Below are positions 25,201 through 31,549 of a DNA stretch of 38,395 bases, piece by piece. Origin of the DNA: a virus; the IMG/VR virus record IMGVR_UViG_3300021511_000224, positions 1 to 38,395 of that record; one strand, given 5' to 3'. A program made the position numbers and the translations under genes. Every line of letters starts with the position of its first letter. Position 1 is the first letter of the stretch. The notes beneath the pieces are model-generated. The model was not told where the DNA came from. It saw nothing but the letters and a program-made list of their open reading frames with translations, and did not search any database.

Positions 25201-25280
25201 GTTGCCATCTCAAGAAACTCGGCTCGCCCTGTTGCGACGAATTTCCTTACATAATTGACCCAAAGGGGCGTGGTATCCAT
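22257..25280 (-). CDS. TPR-CHAT protein (caspase-like protease with tetratricopeptide repeats)
   Basis: 1007 residues. From about 115 to 530 there are roughly ten 42-residue tetratricopeptide repeats ('ATTLNNLGTVLTERRDFDRA', 'ARTLANFGNLLREQRDYSAA'). The C-terminal CHAT domain has His818 in 'VIHYSGHGAIVG' and Cys870 in 'ILNCCRAGR', the dyad of caspase-HetF peptidases. Known relatives act as abortive-infection or gasdermin-activating proteases, and the type III-E CRISPR partner Csx29 is a TPR-CHAT; here no CRISPR or gasdermin gene is in view. Base composition is visibly more AT-rich than the replication genes, as for a transferred gene. It has no strong ribosome site. Confidence 0.85.
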   Translation of the reverse strand: MDTTPLWVNYVRKFVATGRAEFLEMATNSCSDSRIRELLGERETGQGALALSVWEPVARQLKSEGRVTESAAIVLIGFRGFALVIDHPEEFASYGQPAIDKAEWSCELLLSASREHDFTECEAYLLTTLGAYSANRCQWQKACELLEQARDLYAGLAEAEPELYRAQAATTLNNLGTVLTERRDFDRAQNVLHEAVRIREALAAADPELYRPFVATTWHNLGIALHEAGEYDRAGSALSKALVIRRILADTDPASFEHEVASTLNSFGNVLQGQRGLAAARQHFAEALGICRTLSRQQSRSHQAALARTLANFGNLLREQRDYSAALALLEEAAATFGGLATSEPELHKCSEAACLNNLGLVLHSRREFGRSQDAFMSAIRIYGRLLKRDPGIYPRHVASTLLNLGAVLSDDGEHAKARVMYHQAVGISRALATEQPHTNGLLLAHTLNGFGNALVDAQDYSGARGAYEESCTLLRSLAAEQPSAYLADVVVAENNLVKVMARLCEHEQALGHARRAVQTAENSEADERDMWLVKGRASASYRELLAHLIRGKDADAVFRYLAALREGSVRVTREVADESLETALETLREVSGGAGQRVCVVIGQYLRDSGAVLAVLDGENSRGLQWYRADRFHDAGVRLFLEIGKAFDRDGQPGREGSWQGFETLAEDAWNKLPNGVREVLDPASDSDVLISGDALWTAFPWEALRCGSGEADWLGLQRHLARWGGVTGGALGCLRRRSVGEGRKTAAIVCPWNAGCSSESHLVSAKQEAGYVTEVLAQEGYTIVPEGGPLIGRDANAVSIGEVISHSSSVIHYSGHGAIVGNEEVLVLHSGDDLGPVYFGRRELEDLNVRLARDKLLSHGPIVILNCCRAGRVRDWGGKREDLAWALLNQGAEAVIASALPVYDAMGKILGESLYSPLVASTGGMGATLVRVRRLLASVSRSSMMWPTWALVTYHGNPYVELPHAIRLSSRCDDTRWLGLLKRIARWLGLRDATEARDLMQELRK

Positions 25281-25400
25281 TGCATCTCGTCTTTTTGCCG
25301 ATAGCCGCGTCTAGCCGAGGCAACGCAGATGTCCAGTGCGATGCAGGCTTTTATGCACGGAGAATCCGGAACATCTGCATCGAAGCCCTCGACCATCCCA

Positions 25401-25940
25401 TTACTCATCCGCCTGCGCCGCACTATGCTTCCAGAACTTGATCGTTCCGTCGGAACCGGCGGAGGCGACGGTTGGGCCGGCATCGCTTACGGCCACCTTG
25501 AGGATGGCCCCCTCGTGACCGCGCCAGACGCGCGAGCACGAATCACTCGATTCCTTCGGAAACACGCTGTCCAAGTTTCGACGCTTCCACAAGTCCGGAC
25601 GCAAGTTCTACGCGCGTACCGTGCCGTCCATCGAAGACGAGTAGAGTGTGTTGCCGTTCGGGCCAAAAGAGCCTTTAGGGTTGGCGGGATGACGGACAGG
25701 ATCCTGCAATGGGGAATGCGGGCCACCTGGCACCGCGTCCGAGAGAATGGGACCTGTCACCGTACGTAATCTCATGCGGCCGTCCTCGCGACGAGCCCGA
25801 ATAGGAGTGTGGGACGCCAACCCCCAATATCTCAGCCCGCTGCCCTTGACAGGCTCCGGTTCATAGGATTTCCCATTTGCCACCTCCGAAGTCGCGATTC
25901 TACCGGACTTTGGGCCAATCTCAAAACCGAACGACCATGC
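25401..25940 (-). pseudogene. Decayed WD40-repeat gene with a nonsense codon
   Basis: One frame encodes two WD40-type blades: 'FGPNGNTLYSSSMDGTVRA' then, after a TAG at 25608-25610, 'NLRPDLW...' and 'GHEGAILKVAVSDAG', 'ASAGSDGTIKFWKH'. The TAG stands exactly where WD40 repeats have the Trp of the WD pair (TGG to TAG), and the frame stays open on both sides. Upstream sequence loses similarity, so the gene is also truncated. Such WD40 proteins are common in Planctomycetota and some defence systems. It lies directly before the TPR-CHAT gene on the same strand, with about 120 bases between. Confidence 0.6.
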
Positions 25941-26092
25941 TGCCGATGATGCCCGTGTTTGAACGCCAGATCTGACCTGTCTCCGCTTATCAGAGTGCTG
26001 CGGCGGGCGCTTGCCCACTACACGGCGCAGCACCAACCGGCCCCTGGCTGGGATCATCATGGTATTTGCCCTATCGCGACACTCATCCACGC

Positions 26093-26254
26093 GGTACCAA
26101 CGGCGGGGGAACACCGAACCGCTGGATGCGGTCCAGAATCGCGGCGAACAACTGCCGCGGCACCGCCACGGGTGCTGGGCGACCTTAGCATGTAGCGGGC
26201 CGTCTTGCCGCCGTCCGGGTCGGTGAACTCGGCCACGGCGGGGGTGCGGGCCAT
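26093..26254 (-). pseudogene. Small frameshifted ORF remnant
   Basis: Begins 'MARTPAVAEFTDPDGGKT' at 26254 and, after a one-base shift near 26195, continues 'PVAVPRQLFAAILDRIQRFG' to a stop at 26093. Both pieces look like real protein rather than random translation, so a frameshifted gene of about 53 codons is likely. Family unknown. Confidence 0.4.
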
Positions 26255-26257
26255 GTC

Positions 26258-26292
26258 GATTGCGGATTGACGATTGTGGATTGCGGATTTTG
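26258..26292. repeat. Short GATTGCGGATT repeats
   Basis: Two to three degenerate copies of GATTGYGGATT in a row, between two decayed coding fragments. Low-complexity AT-richer patch; similar short repeats are often seen in intergenic regions of GC-rich bacteria, so it may derive from a chromosome. Confidence 0.4.
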
Positions 26293-26354
26293 TCGCCGAC
26301 GCCGTGATGGACTCGTGGGCCTGGATTCGCGGAACGACCTCGCGGATCAGCCGG

Positions 26355-26588
26355 TCATACTCGCCGCGCCGCTGATCCTTGGCCCGCAGGGCGGCTGTTT
26401 CGTTTCCGCCGCTTCCAGTACTCGATCTGCCACAAGCGTTCCTCGGCCGCTTCCTTTGTCCGGTAGCACCCCAGCTTCTTGCCCGTCTCGGAATAGATGC
26501 ACCACGGACGATCGGAGCTTCCGTCCCTGCGGATGACCGCCTCGACGTGTCGCGCCGCCTTCTCGGCGGCATCACGGATTGCTTGATC
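26355..26588 (-). pseudogene. Fragment of a phage-type protein ('PWCIYSETGKKLGCY')
   Basis: A frame open from 26588 to a TGA at 26355 encodes 'DQAIRDAAEKAARHVEAV', then 'RPWCIYSETGKKLGCYRTK' and 'AAEERLWQIEYWKRRKRN'. The W-x-x-Y-S-x-x-T-G-x-x-L-G segment is a short motif that recurs in many phage proteins. No start codon or ribosome site is seen and the 5' end runs into the repeat at 26576-26690, so I take it as a fragment joined to that repeat. Confidence 0.4.
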
Positions 26589-26690
26589 CTAACGGCCCAT
26601 CAGTCGGTTATACACCTCGGTTCAGATCATGGTCGGTCCATCATCAAGGTCGGGTGCGTTTTCCTGACTCTCGCCACCGCCCGGTCCCGA
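26576..26690 (-). repeat. Repeat block shared with 21705-21819
   Basis: Covers the last 21 or so sigma codons and about 50 bases beyond its stop. Ungapped alignment with the 21.7-kb block. Together the two blocks flank the TPR-CHAT island as direct repeats 4871 bases apart. Confidence 0.7.
26606..26636 (-). promoter_or_regulatory. Second type promoter-like box after the sigma gene
   Basis: Minus strand CCGACC-N18-TATAACC, overlapping the sigma stop codon. It could drive the small remnants and island genes downstream. Its twin is in the 21.7-kb remnant. Confidence 0.45.
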
Positions 26691-27145
26691 ACGGAGAACA
26701 GATTGACGTGCGAGCAGCCGATCTCCCGCGACACCTGCCGCACGGACTTCCCCTCGGCCAGGTGACCCCAGAGCAGGGCGCGCTCCTTCTCGTCAAGCCC
26801 GTCCAGGATTTCATGGGCCGTGAGGGTTTCCGCCGGGTCGTCCGCCTCGCCCGCCGCGAAGTCGGCGAGCCTCTCCTCGTCCATCAACTCGATGCGTCGG
26901 TGCCGACGTTCCGATTCGAGGAAGTGCTGTACGCGGCCGCGCACCCGGCAATACAAGTAGGTGACGAACCGAGCCCGCGCCGGGTCGAAGTGGATCATGG
27001 CGTACAGCAATTCCCGGTGGGCGACGGCCATGGCATCGTCCACCTGCGCTTCGCCGGGACACAAGCGGCAGCAGATGGCCTTCAGCATGTTCTCCCACCG
27101 GCTCATTCGGTGGTTGAAAAGTGACGACGTGATTCTTCTTTGCAT
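26627..27145 (-). CDS. Small sigma-70 family factor
   Basis: 172 residues from ATG at 27145 (GGAAG upstream). 'FDPARARFVTYLYCRVRGRVQHFLES' matches sigma region 2 (core and -10 binding). 'LDEKERALLWGHLAEGKSVRQVSREIG' plus 'SHVNLFSVRDRAVARVRK' matches region 4 helix-turn-helix (-35 binding). Only regions 2 and 4 are present, as in ECF sigmas and phage sigmas. It starts 13 bases after the recombinase stop in one operon. I infer that it reads the YGACC-N18-TAYAACC boxes found here, one of which drives its own operon (autoregulation). Confidence 0.8.
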   Translation of the reverse strand: MQRRITSSLFNHRMSRWENMLKAICCRLCPGEAQVDDAMAVAHRELLYAMIHFDPARARFVTYLYCRVRGRVQHFLESERRHRRIELMDEERLADFAAGEADDPAETLTAHEILDGLDEKERALLWGHLAEGKSVRQVSREIGCSHVNLFSVRDRAVARVRKTHPTLMMDRP

Positions 27146-27158
27146 GGGTGACTTCCAA

Positions 27159-28097
27159 TCAATCGTTTGGAACCTCTGTAATCCGGGCGCACTTTCGCCC
27201 TGCTTCGTCGGGAGGACGTCCCCTCTCCGCCCACCGGGGGTGGCACCGCCGACAGATCTCAGCCAGCCGTTCCGGGGACGTGTTGAGGTAGACCTGCGTG
27301 GACGACAGGCTGGAGTGGCCGAGCAGCCGCTGCACCTGGCCCAGGTCAACGCCGCGCCGCAGCAGCCACGTGGCACACGTCCGCCTGAGCGTGTGGGAAG
27401 TGGTGTGTCGCACCCCGGCACGTTGGGACAGGGCCGTGATCATGTTGCTGACCGCGCGGCGGGTCAGGCGCTCGTTCGTGTCGCCCTGGATGAACAGGGC
27501 GTCGGTCCGTCCACGGTTCCCATGCCCGCGTTCGGCCAGGTATGCGGCGATGGCCTCCACGCACTCGGCGCTCAGTGGGACGATCCGCTCCCTGGCTCCC
27601 TTGCCCTTCACCCGTGCCCAACGCTGATCGAGGTGGCAGTCGCCCAGGTTCAGGCCGCAGAGCTCACTGACCCGCAGGCCACTGCCGAAGAGGGCGTGGA
27701 CGATCGCCCGGTTGCGCAGCGCATTGGTTCCCCTCGCCGGCACCAGTGCCACTACGAGGAGCCGATCGAGTTCGTCGGGTTCCAGGGACGGCAGGTTCTC
27801 CCTGTGGACTCTGATGGGGTCGATCAGAAACAGTTCCTGCTCGTCGAGCTTTCCCTTGTCAGCCAGGAACCGGTAGAAGCACCGGACGCTCATGCACTTG
27901 CGACGCACGGTGCTCGCCCTGAGCCCCAGCCCGAACAGGTGTCTCACGTAATCCTCGACCGACCGGGCGGTGAACGTCCGGTCATCGTTGAAGGACAGGA
28001 ACCCGGTCACGTCCCGCACATAGGCGATCAGCGTCTCCTCCGCGAGACCCAGTTCGATGCTGACGTAGGCCTTGAATCCAGACAGGTGACAGTCCAT
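27159..28097 (-). CDS. Xer-like tyrosine recombinase
   Basis: 312 residues. N-terminal SAM-like core-binding domain ('TLIAYVRDVTGFLSF', 'STVRRKCMSVRCFYRFL') and C-terminal catalytic domain with Arg142 ('GSGLRVSEL'), Lys in 'VKGKGARERIVPL', His235-x-x-Arg238 ('HTLRRTCA'), His261 ('LLGHSSLSST') and the nucleophile Tyr270 ('TQVYLN'). ATG at 28097 is chosen for the CGGAGGGACC ribosome site and because the promoter-like motif ends 20 bases before; the frame extends further upstream without support. It could integrate the element, resolve dimers or move the repeat unit it belongs to. Confidence 0.9.
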   Translation of the reverse strand: MDCHLSGFKAYVSIELGLAEETLIAYVRDVTGFLSFNDDRTFTARSVEDYVRHLFGLGLRASTVRRKCMSVRCFYRFLADKGKLDEQELFLIDPIRVHRENLPSLEPDELDRLLVVALVPARGTNALRNRAIVHALFGSGLRVSELCGLNLGDCHLDQRWARVKGKGARERIVPLSAECVEAIAAYLAERGHGNRGRTDALFIQGDTNERLTRRAVSNMITALSQRAGVRHTTSHTLRRTCATWLLRRGVDLGQVQRLLGHSSLSSTQVYLNTSPERLAEICRRCHPRWAERGRPPDEAGRKCARITEVPND

Positions 28098-28185
28098 GCC
28101 TCGGTCCCTCCGGGATGGTTGTACGGACCACCCTCGCTTTTGGTCAGAAAAAGTCGGGGTGGTCAAGAATCGTTGTTCTCGGTTT
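28088..28185 (-). repeat. Repeat block shared with 21825-21922
   Basis: Promoter region and first three codons of the recombinase gene, ungapped against the remnant at 21.8 kb. It holds two -35-like boxes (TTGACC, then 13 bases, then CTGACC). Confidence 0.7.
28117..28147 (-). promoter_or_regulatory. Promoter-like motif of the recombinase-sigma operon
   Basis: CTGACCAAAA-N9-GTCCGTACAACC on the minus strand. The -10 (TACAAC) ends 20 bases before the recombinase ATG, nearly the same distance as for the fmdB-like gene. The leader contains TCCC-GG-AGGGA, where the second half is the ribosome site. Confidence 0.65.
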
Positions 28186-28270
28186 GCGCACTCCGACCGC
28201 ACTCCGGAACCCTGCACCAATAAATGAGCAGGCAACCGATAATCAGAAACGTCTGATGAATGTCAGCGCG

Positions 28271-28342
28271 TTACTCAGGCCGCGCGGCGTGGTCCCGCTC
28301 GACGGACGTCGTCGCCGCGATGTTTTGCTGTTGCCAGGTCAT
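28271..28342 (-). CDS. Possible tiny ORF (23 aa)
   Basis: Begins with ATG overlapping the stop of the 128-residue gene (CCATGA) and ends with TAA at 28271. Product starts 'MTWQQQNIAATT'. The overlap is typical of coupled genes here, but length and lack of similarity leave it doubtful. The 130 bases after it are non-coding up to the recombinase promoter and carry a weak ATCAGA/TCTGAT inverted repeat. Confidence 0.3.
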   Translation of the reverse strand: MTWQQQNIAATTSVERDHAARPE

Positions 28343-28725
28343 GGGGGCTTCCCTTCGCTGGTCAGGTCGGGCGCCTCGCCCCACGAGGCCCGCGTGTGCC
28401 GACGCCCGGTCTCATCTTGGTGCAGACGCTCCTCCTCGGTCCCGTCCACGTCATAGTCACGTACCTCGACGAGCACGTCAGGCGGCGTCGTGACTTGGGA
28501 AACGGTCCCGCTCTCGACGCAGACCACGACGTGCTTGGTCACCGTCGCTGGCTCCTTGCGTTCCAGCGCCGCGAGTGCCTTGTCGTAGGTGACCAGCAGG
28601 TCCGGCCAGTCGTTCGTCAGTCCCATCCGGTCCAGTTCGTCGCCTTCGCCGGTGCCGTACGCCGCCTTCATGTCCTCCACGAACTCGCGCAGCACGTCAC
28701 ACGGGCGGACAGTCTCTCCGTTCAT
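28339..28725 (-). CDS. Hypothetical protein
   Basis: 128 residues, ATG at 28725 after GGGAGAACC. N-terminal helix-rich part ('CDVLREFVEDMKAAYG', 'DLLVTYDKALAALERKE'), then a beta-like stretch 'KHVVVCVESGTVSQV' and 'VLVEVRDYDVDGTEEE', and a polar tail. The 'vEVRDYDvdg' strand is common in short mobile-element proteins next to unknown gene clusters, but no function is known to me. It follows thyX by 30 bases. Confidence 0.6.
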   Translation of the reverse strand: MNGETVRPCDVLREFVEDMKAAYGTGEGDELDRMGLTNDWPDLLVTYDKALAALERKEPATVTKHVVVCVESGTVSQVTTPPDVLVEVRDYDVDGTEEERLHQDETGRRHTRASWGEAPDLTSEGKPP

Positions 28726-28755
28726 AAGGTTCTCCCGTACAATCGTCAGACAGGT

Positions 28756-29553
28756 TCAGAGTTCAGGGCACGCGGGCTCGACCCCCTTGGTCCCGTCATC
28801 GAGCGTGATCACCCTCATGCCGTGCATCAGCAGGGGTGATACGCGCCGCATGATCTCGAAGACCTTGACGAACAGGCGTCGGGTCTCCGGGTCGGCAGCC
28901 GGGTGCGCCCTGGTTGCGATCATGTGCCGCAGCGCCCGCGTGTTGGCCCCAACGAAGACCTTGGTCTCCATCGCGTCGGGCAGGACCGACCGCGCGGCTT
29001 CACAACGTTCGGTTTGGTCGCAGACGTCCGAGTGCCGTTCGCCGAGCGCGCCGGCCAAGTCCGCGCATAACTCGCGTGACGCAGCCATGTGCGACTTCCA
29101 GCGCTCAAACATGGCCGCGTTAGCCTTCTCCAGGGCTTGAATGGCAGGGGGCACCACGAAGGTGACGTCCGATCCATCCACGCAGCATTGCCGCAGTTGG
29201 GAATAGGACACACCGATGCGATGCCGCACCAGTTCGTGCGTGAGAGACCGGGACACGTTCCACACCACGAAGCACCAGTAGGCGTGCTCGAATGCGTTTC
29301 CGTGTTCGATCTCGATGAGATGCTGAATGTAGGCGTCGTGACCCCCGCCCTTGCCGTCGAAGGACATGGTGCGGAGGCGCGCCGCCAGTTCGCAGACGTA
29401 CTCCGGGTCCCGGTCGCCCAGGTCCAGGTCACTGTCGATCTTGTGGCGGAGTTCCTCCCAGCGCAGCTCGTGCGCATTGAGAAACCCGACTACGCCGGCA
29501 ACGTCAAAGACCTGCCTCGCGACCAACTCCACTTGTGGTTCGGTAACAAACAT
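28756..29553 (-). CDS. thyX: Flavin-dependent thymidylate synthase ThyX
   Basis: 264 residues from ATG at 29553. The ThyX signature appears as 'RHRIGVSYSQLR' at about 110-121 (R-H-R-x7-S type), with 'GHDAYIQHLIEIEHGNAFEH' before it (FAD-binding His/Glu) and 'NTRALRHMIATRAHPAAD' later. It methylates dUMP to dTMP with FAD, NADPH and methylene-folate, and is common in phages. An in-frame GTG at 29598 precedes the ATG; a GGAGGGAGAG run lies between, too far for the ATG, so the true start may lie in this stretch. The 138 bases before it, after brxL, hold no clear gene. Confidence 0.9.
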   Translation of the reverse strand: MFVTEPQVELVARQVFDVAGVVGFLNAHELRWEELRHKIDSDLDLGDRDPEYVCELAARLRTMSFDGKGGGHDAYIQHLIEIEHGNAFEHAYWCFVVWNVSRSLTHELVRHRIGVSYSQLRQCCVDGSDVTFVVPPAIQALEKANAAMFERWKSHMAASRELCADLAGALGERHSDVCDQTERCEAARSVLPDAMETKVFVGANTRALRHMIATRAHPAADPETRRLFVKVFEIMRRVSPLLMHGMRVITLDDGTKGVEPACPEL

Positions 29554-29691
29554 TTGCCCAGCTTTCTTGGTTTGAGATGTGATCTTCTCTCCCTCCACGG
29601 TCCCACGCGGGACGCGCGGGCCGTCGTCTTCCCCCCATGATCGAAGTGGTAGGTAGGCGTCGTAGGTGGGTGTGTCTGCGGTGAACTCGCG

Positions 29692-31143
29692 TCACGCCGC
29701 CGCTCCCTTCAATTCGCAGAGCAGTTCTGCGTGACGGAACTCACCCGGAGCCATCCTGGCCAGTTGATCGAGCACCCGCCGGCGAAGCCCCACGGCCTCG
29801 GCCAGGATCCAGTCCAGTTCCTCACGCTGGATCGTTTCGGACGTCCTGTGCGGGTAAACCAGCTTCAACAGCCCCGACGCGATCTTGGTGATCGCGGTTT
29901 CGCTCCGCTTGCCCATCCCATTGAAGTCCACGTGATCGAGCAGGATGGGGCCGTAGTTGCGGGAGCGCATCTGGTGCATGATCTCGCTGAGGTAGTCGGC
30001 CATGAAGCCGACGCCTCGGGCGAGCCTGGATTCGGCAATCTGCGGGGCGGTCCACCCCGGCAGGAAGCCGTGAATCCGGTCAAGGAAGGCGCAGTCCCGA
30101 CCCATAACCTCGGGCAGCGGATCGAACAGGTTGCGGCAGCGGGACGAGACCTGGCGGGTCGACCGGTCACACTCGATGTTGCCGGCGAAGACCACGCTGC
30201 ACTCCGAGGCGAACTCCTCGGTGTCCCTGCCGAAATGCCCGGTGTTAAGATAGTCCTTGAGGATGGCCACGATCCGCTCGTCTCGGAAGTTCGAGTGCGC
30301 GATCTCGTCGAACAGGATGCAGTCGCGGTAGCCTACCAGGCCCATCTTGCGCCGGGCCTTGTTGTAGAACAGGCTGGCCACCGTGGTGTTCGAGCCGGAC
30401 ACGACGAAGCCGTAGCTGCTCAGGGACCTGAACGCGAAGGTCTTGCCCGTCTCCGGCGGCCCCAGTTCGATCAGGTTGACGTTGGGCTCGATGAAAGGCA
30501 CCAGCCGTAAGAGATACAACACTTTTTCCCCCCGATTCAGACCGGAAGGGTCGAATCCGATCGAGGTAATCAGCAGGTCGATCCACTCATCGTCCGTGAA
30601 GGAGGCGCGGCCTTCGATCCAGGCGTCCACGTTGATCTTGGTGATCTGCAACGGCGTGAACGCCTCAACAACAAATGGGAACCTCTTCCCCCCAAGGCTG
30701 AAGTGTCCGTCAAATGCGACAGTGATTCTACCCCACGCGCCGGCGGTAAGCAAACTCTCCGAGAAAGTTCTCACGAGTGAAAGGTCGATGCGGACATACT
30801 GATCTCCAAGCGCGGGTATCTCGGCCCAGTACATGTCGCGTCCCTGATCGTAGCGCACGCGCAGCGGGCCGATAAGATGATGCTTGCCGTTCTCGCGTAT
30901 AAGACTCTTCACCAACTCTTGTTGTTCGCTCTCGATGAAGTGCTCGCGCAGGAGCCGGTCCATCTTCTCCAGGCCGGGCGCGGGGTCGTTGGGATCGACC
31001 AGCGAAGCGACCAGATAGTCCGCCACGAACTTCGGCAGCCTGCGGAACTGCTCGGCGAAGTGGGCGATGCCCTTGTTGACCACGACCTTGCCCGGCTCGA
31101 ACACGGTGAGCACTTTGTCGTCCAGCGTGGTGGAAACAATCAT
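29692..31143 (-). CDS. brxL: BrxL-like AAA+ ATPase without Lon protease domain
   Basis: 483 residues from ATG at 31143 (GGAG ten bases before). The whole length follows BrxL of BREX phage-defence systems: 'GKVVVNKGIAHFAEQFRRLP', 'FTDDEWIDLLITSIGFDPSG', 'LIELGPPETGKTFAF' (Walker A about 228-235), 'SGSNTTVASLFYNK', 'CILFDEIAHSNF' (Walker B about 275-281), 'VVFAGNIE' sensor, 'CAFLDRIHGFLPGW' and 'GLLKLVYPH'. Canonical BrxL is near 680 residues and ends in a Lon-like domain; here the protein stops after the AAA+ and its lid. No brxA, brxB, brxC, pglX or pglZ is in the window. It is a probable DNA-translocating ring, role in this element unknown. Confidence 0.82.
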   Translation of the reverse strand: MIVSTTLDDKVLTVFEPGKVVVNKGIAHFAEQFRRLPKFVADYLVASLVDPNDPAPGLEKMDRLLREHFIESEQQELVKSLIRENGKHHLIGPLRVRYDQGRDMYWAEIPALGDQYVRIDLSLVRTFSESLLTAGAWGRITVAFDGHFSLGGKRFPFVVEAFTPLQITKINVDAWIEGRASFTDDEWIDLLITSIGFDPSGLNRGEKVLYLLRLVPFIEPNVNLIELGPPETGKTFAFRSLSSYGFVVSGSNTTVASLFYNKARRKMGLVGYRDCILFDEIAHSNFRDERIVAILKDYLNTGHFGRDTEEFASECSVVFAGNIECDRSTRQVSSRCRNLFDPLPEVMGRDCAFLDRIHGFLPGWTAPQIAESRLARGVGFMADYLSEIMHQMRSRNYGPILLDHVDFNGMGKRSETAITKIASGLLKLVYPHRTSETIQREELDWILAEAVGLRRRVLDQLARMAPGEFRHAELLCELKGAAA

Positions 31144-31148
31144 CCGAT

Positions 31149-31418
31149 TCACTCCATGAAACCCAGTGCGTCGGTCCGCTCGACCGATCCGCACTCGTGA
31201 CTCTCGACATGGTCAGCCTTATCGGGCACGACGGGGGCGGGCCGGCCGACCAGCATCTTGTCCCAGCAGGCCAGGTGCACGACCAGGTTCTTGGACCTGA
31301 CGTCGTAGGCGACCGAGTAGCCCTCGGCGTCGAGCCCCTCCAGACGGCAATTGGTCGCGAAGATGATCCGTTCGCCGGGCCGGACCCGGCGGTGACAGTA
31401 CGGACACTTGCTTGTCAT
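31149..31418 (-). CDS. Zinc-finger protein upstream of brxL-like gene
   Basis: 89 residues from ATG at 31418. It opens 'MTSKCPYCHRRVRPGERIIF' with a C-x2-C pair and completes with 'VHLACWDKML' (His and Cys), a small treble-clef or LIM-like zinc site. The stop lies five bases before the brxL-like ATG, and the ribosome site of that gene lies inside this gene's last codons, so the two are probably coupled. It could be a DNA-binding partner of the ATPase. Confidence 0.65.
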   Translation of the reverse strand: MTSKCPYCHRRVRPGERIIFATNCRLEGLDAEGYSVAYDVRSKNLVVHLACWDKMLVGRPAPVVPDKADHVESHECGSVERTDALGFME

Positions 31419-31549
31419 AGTCAGAATCCATGGGAAAACCAACCCGCTGCGGAGCGCGTCTCCACGTGTCCAGCGCACTCCGCTTGCAAGCGGTCCCGGC
31501 GATGGGACAATATGACGGTTGAGAGCGCCCGGCTCGCGGGAGTACAAGC
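31419..31549. other. Divergent intergenic region between zinc-finger gene and nuclease-STAND gene
   Basis: 131 bases with starts pointing both ways. No repeats or inverted repeats of note other than the promoter listed next. The minus-strand gene has no evident promoter here, so it may use a box hidden in the stretch. Confidence 0.5.
31484..31512 (+). promoter_or_regulatory. Possible promoter of the nuclease-STAND gene
   Basis: TTGCAA, a 17-base spacer, then ACAATA on the plus strand, about 37 bases before the ATG at 31550; GGGAG lies seven bases before the start codon. A housekeeping-sigma promoter rather than the element-specific motif, as expected for autonomous cargo. Confidence 0.4.

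Noticed and set aside
22257-25280. Type III-E CRISPR (Craspase) locus
   Set aside because: There is a TPR-CHAT gene but no gRAMP/Cas7-11 gene and no repeat-spacer array in the window.
26961-28223. 420-codon plus-strand frame opposite the recombinase and sigma genes
   Set aside because: Shadow of the minus-strand recombinase, whose catalytic residues are all present.
29504-29695. 63-codon minus ORF between brxL-like and thyX genes
   Set aside because: Overlaps the thyX start in another frame, is Arg-rich and has no ribosome site; more likely leader sequence.
29692-31143. Complete BREX system
   Set aside because: Only a BrxL-like gene is present. The methyltransferase at 1486-2574 is a small TSPPF enzyme, not PglX, and no PglZ or BrxC is seen.
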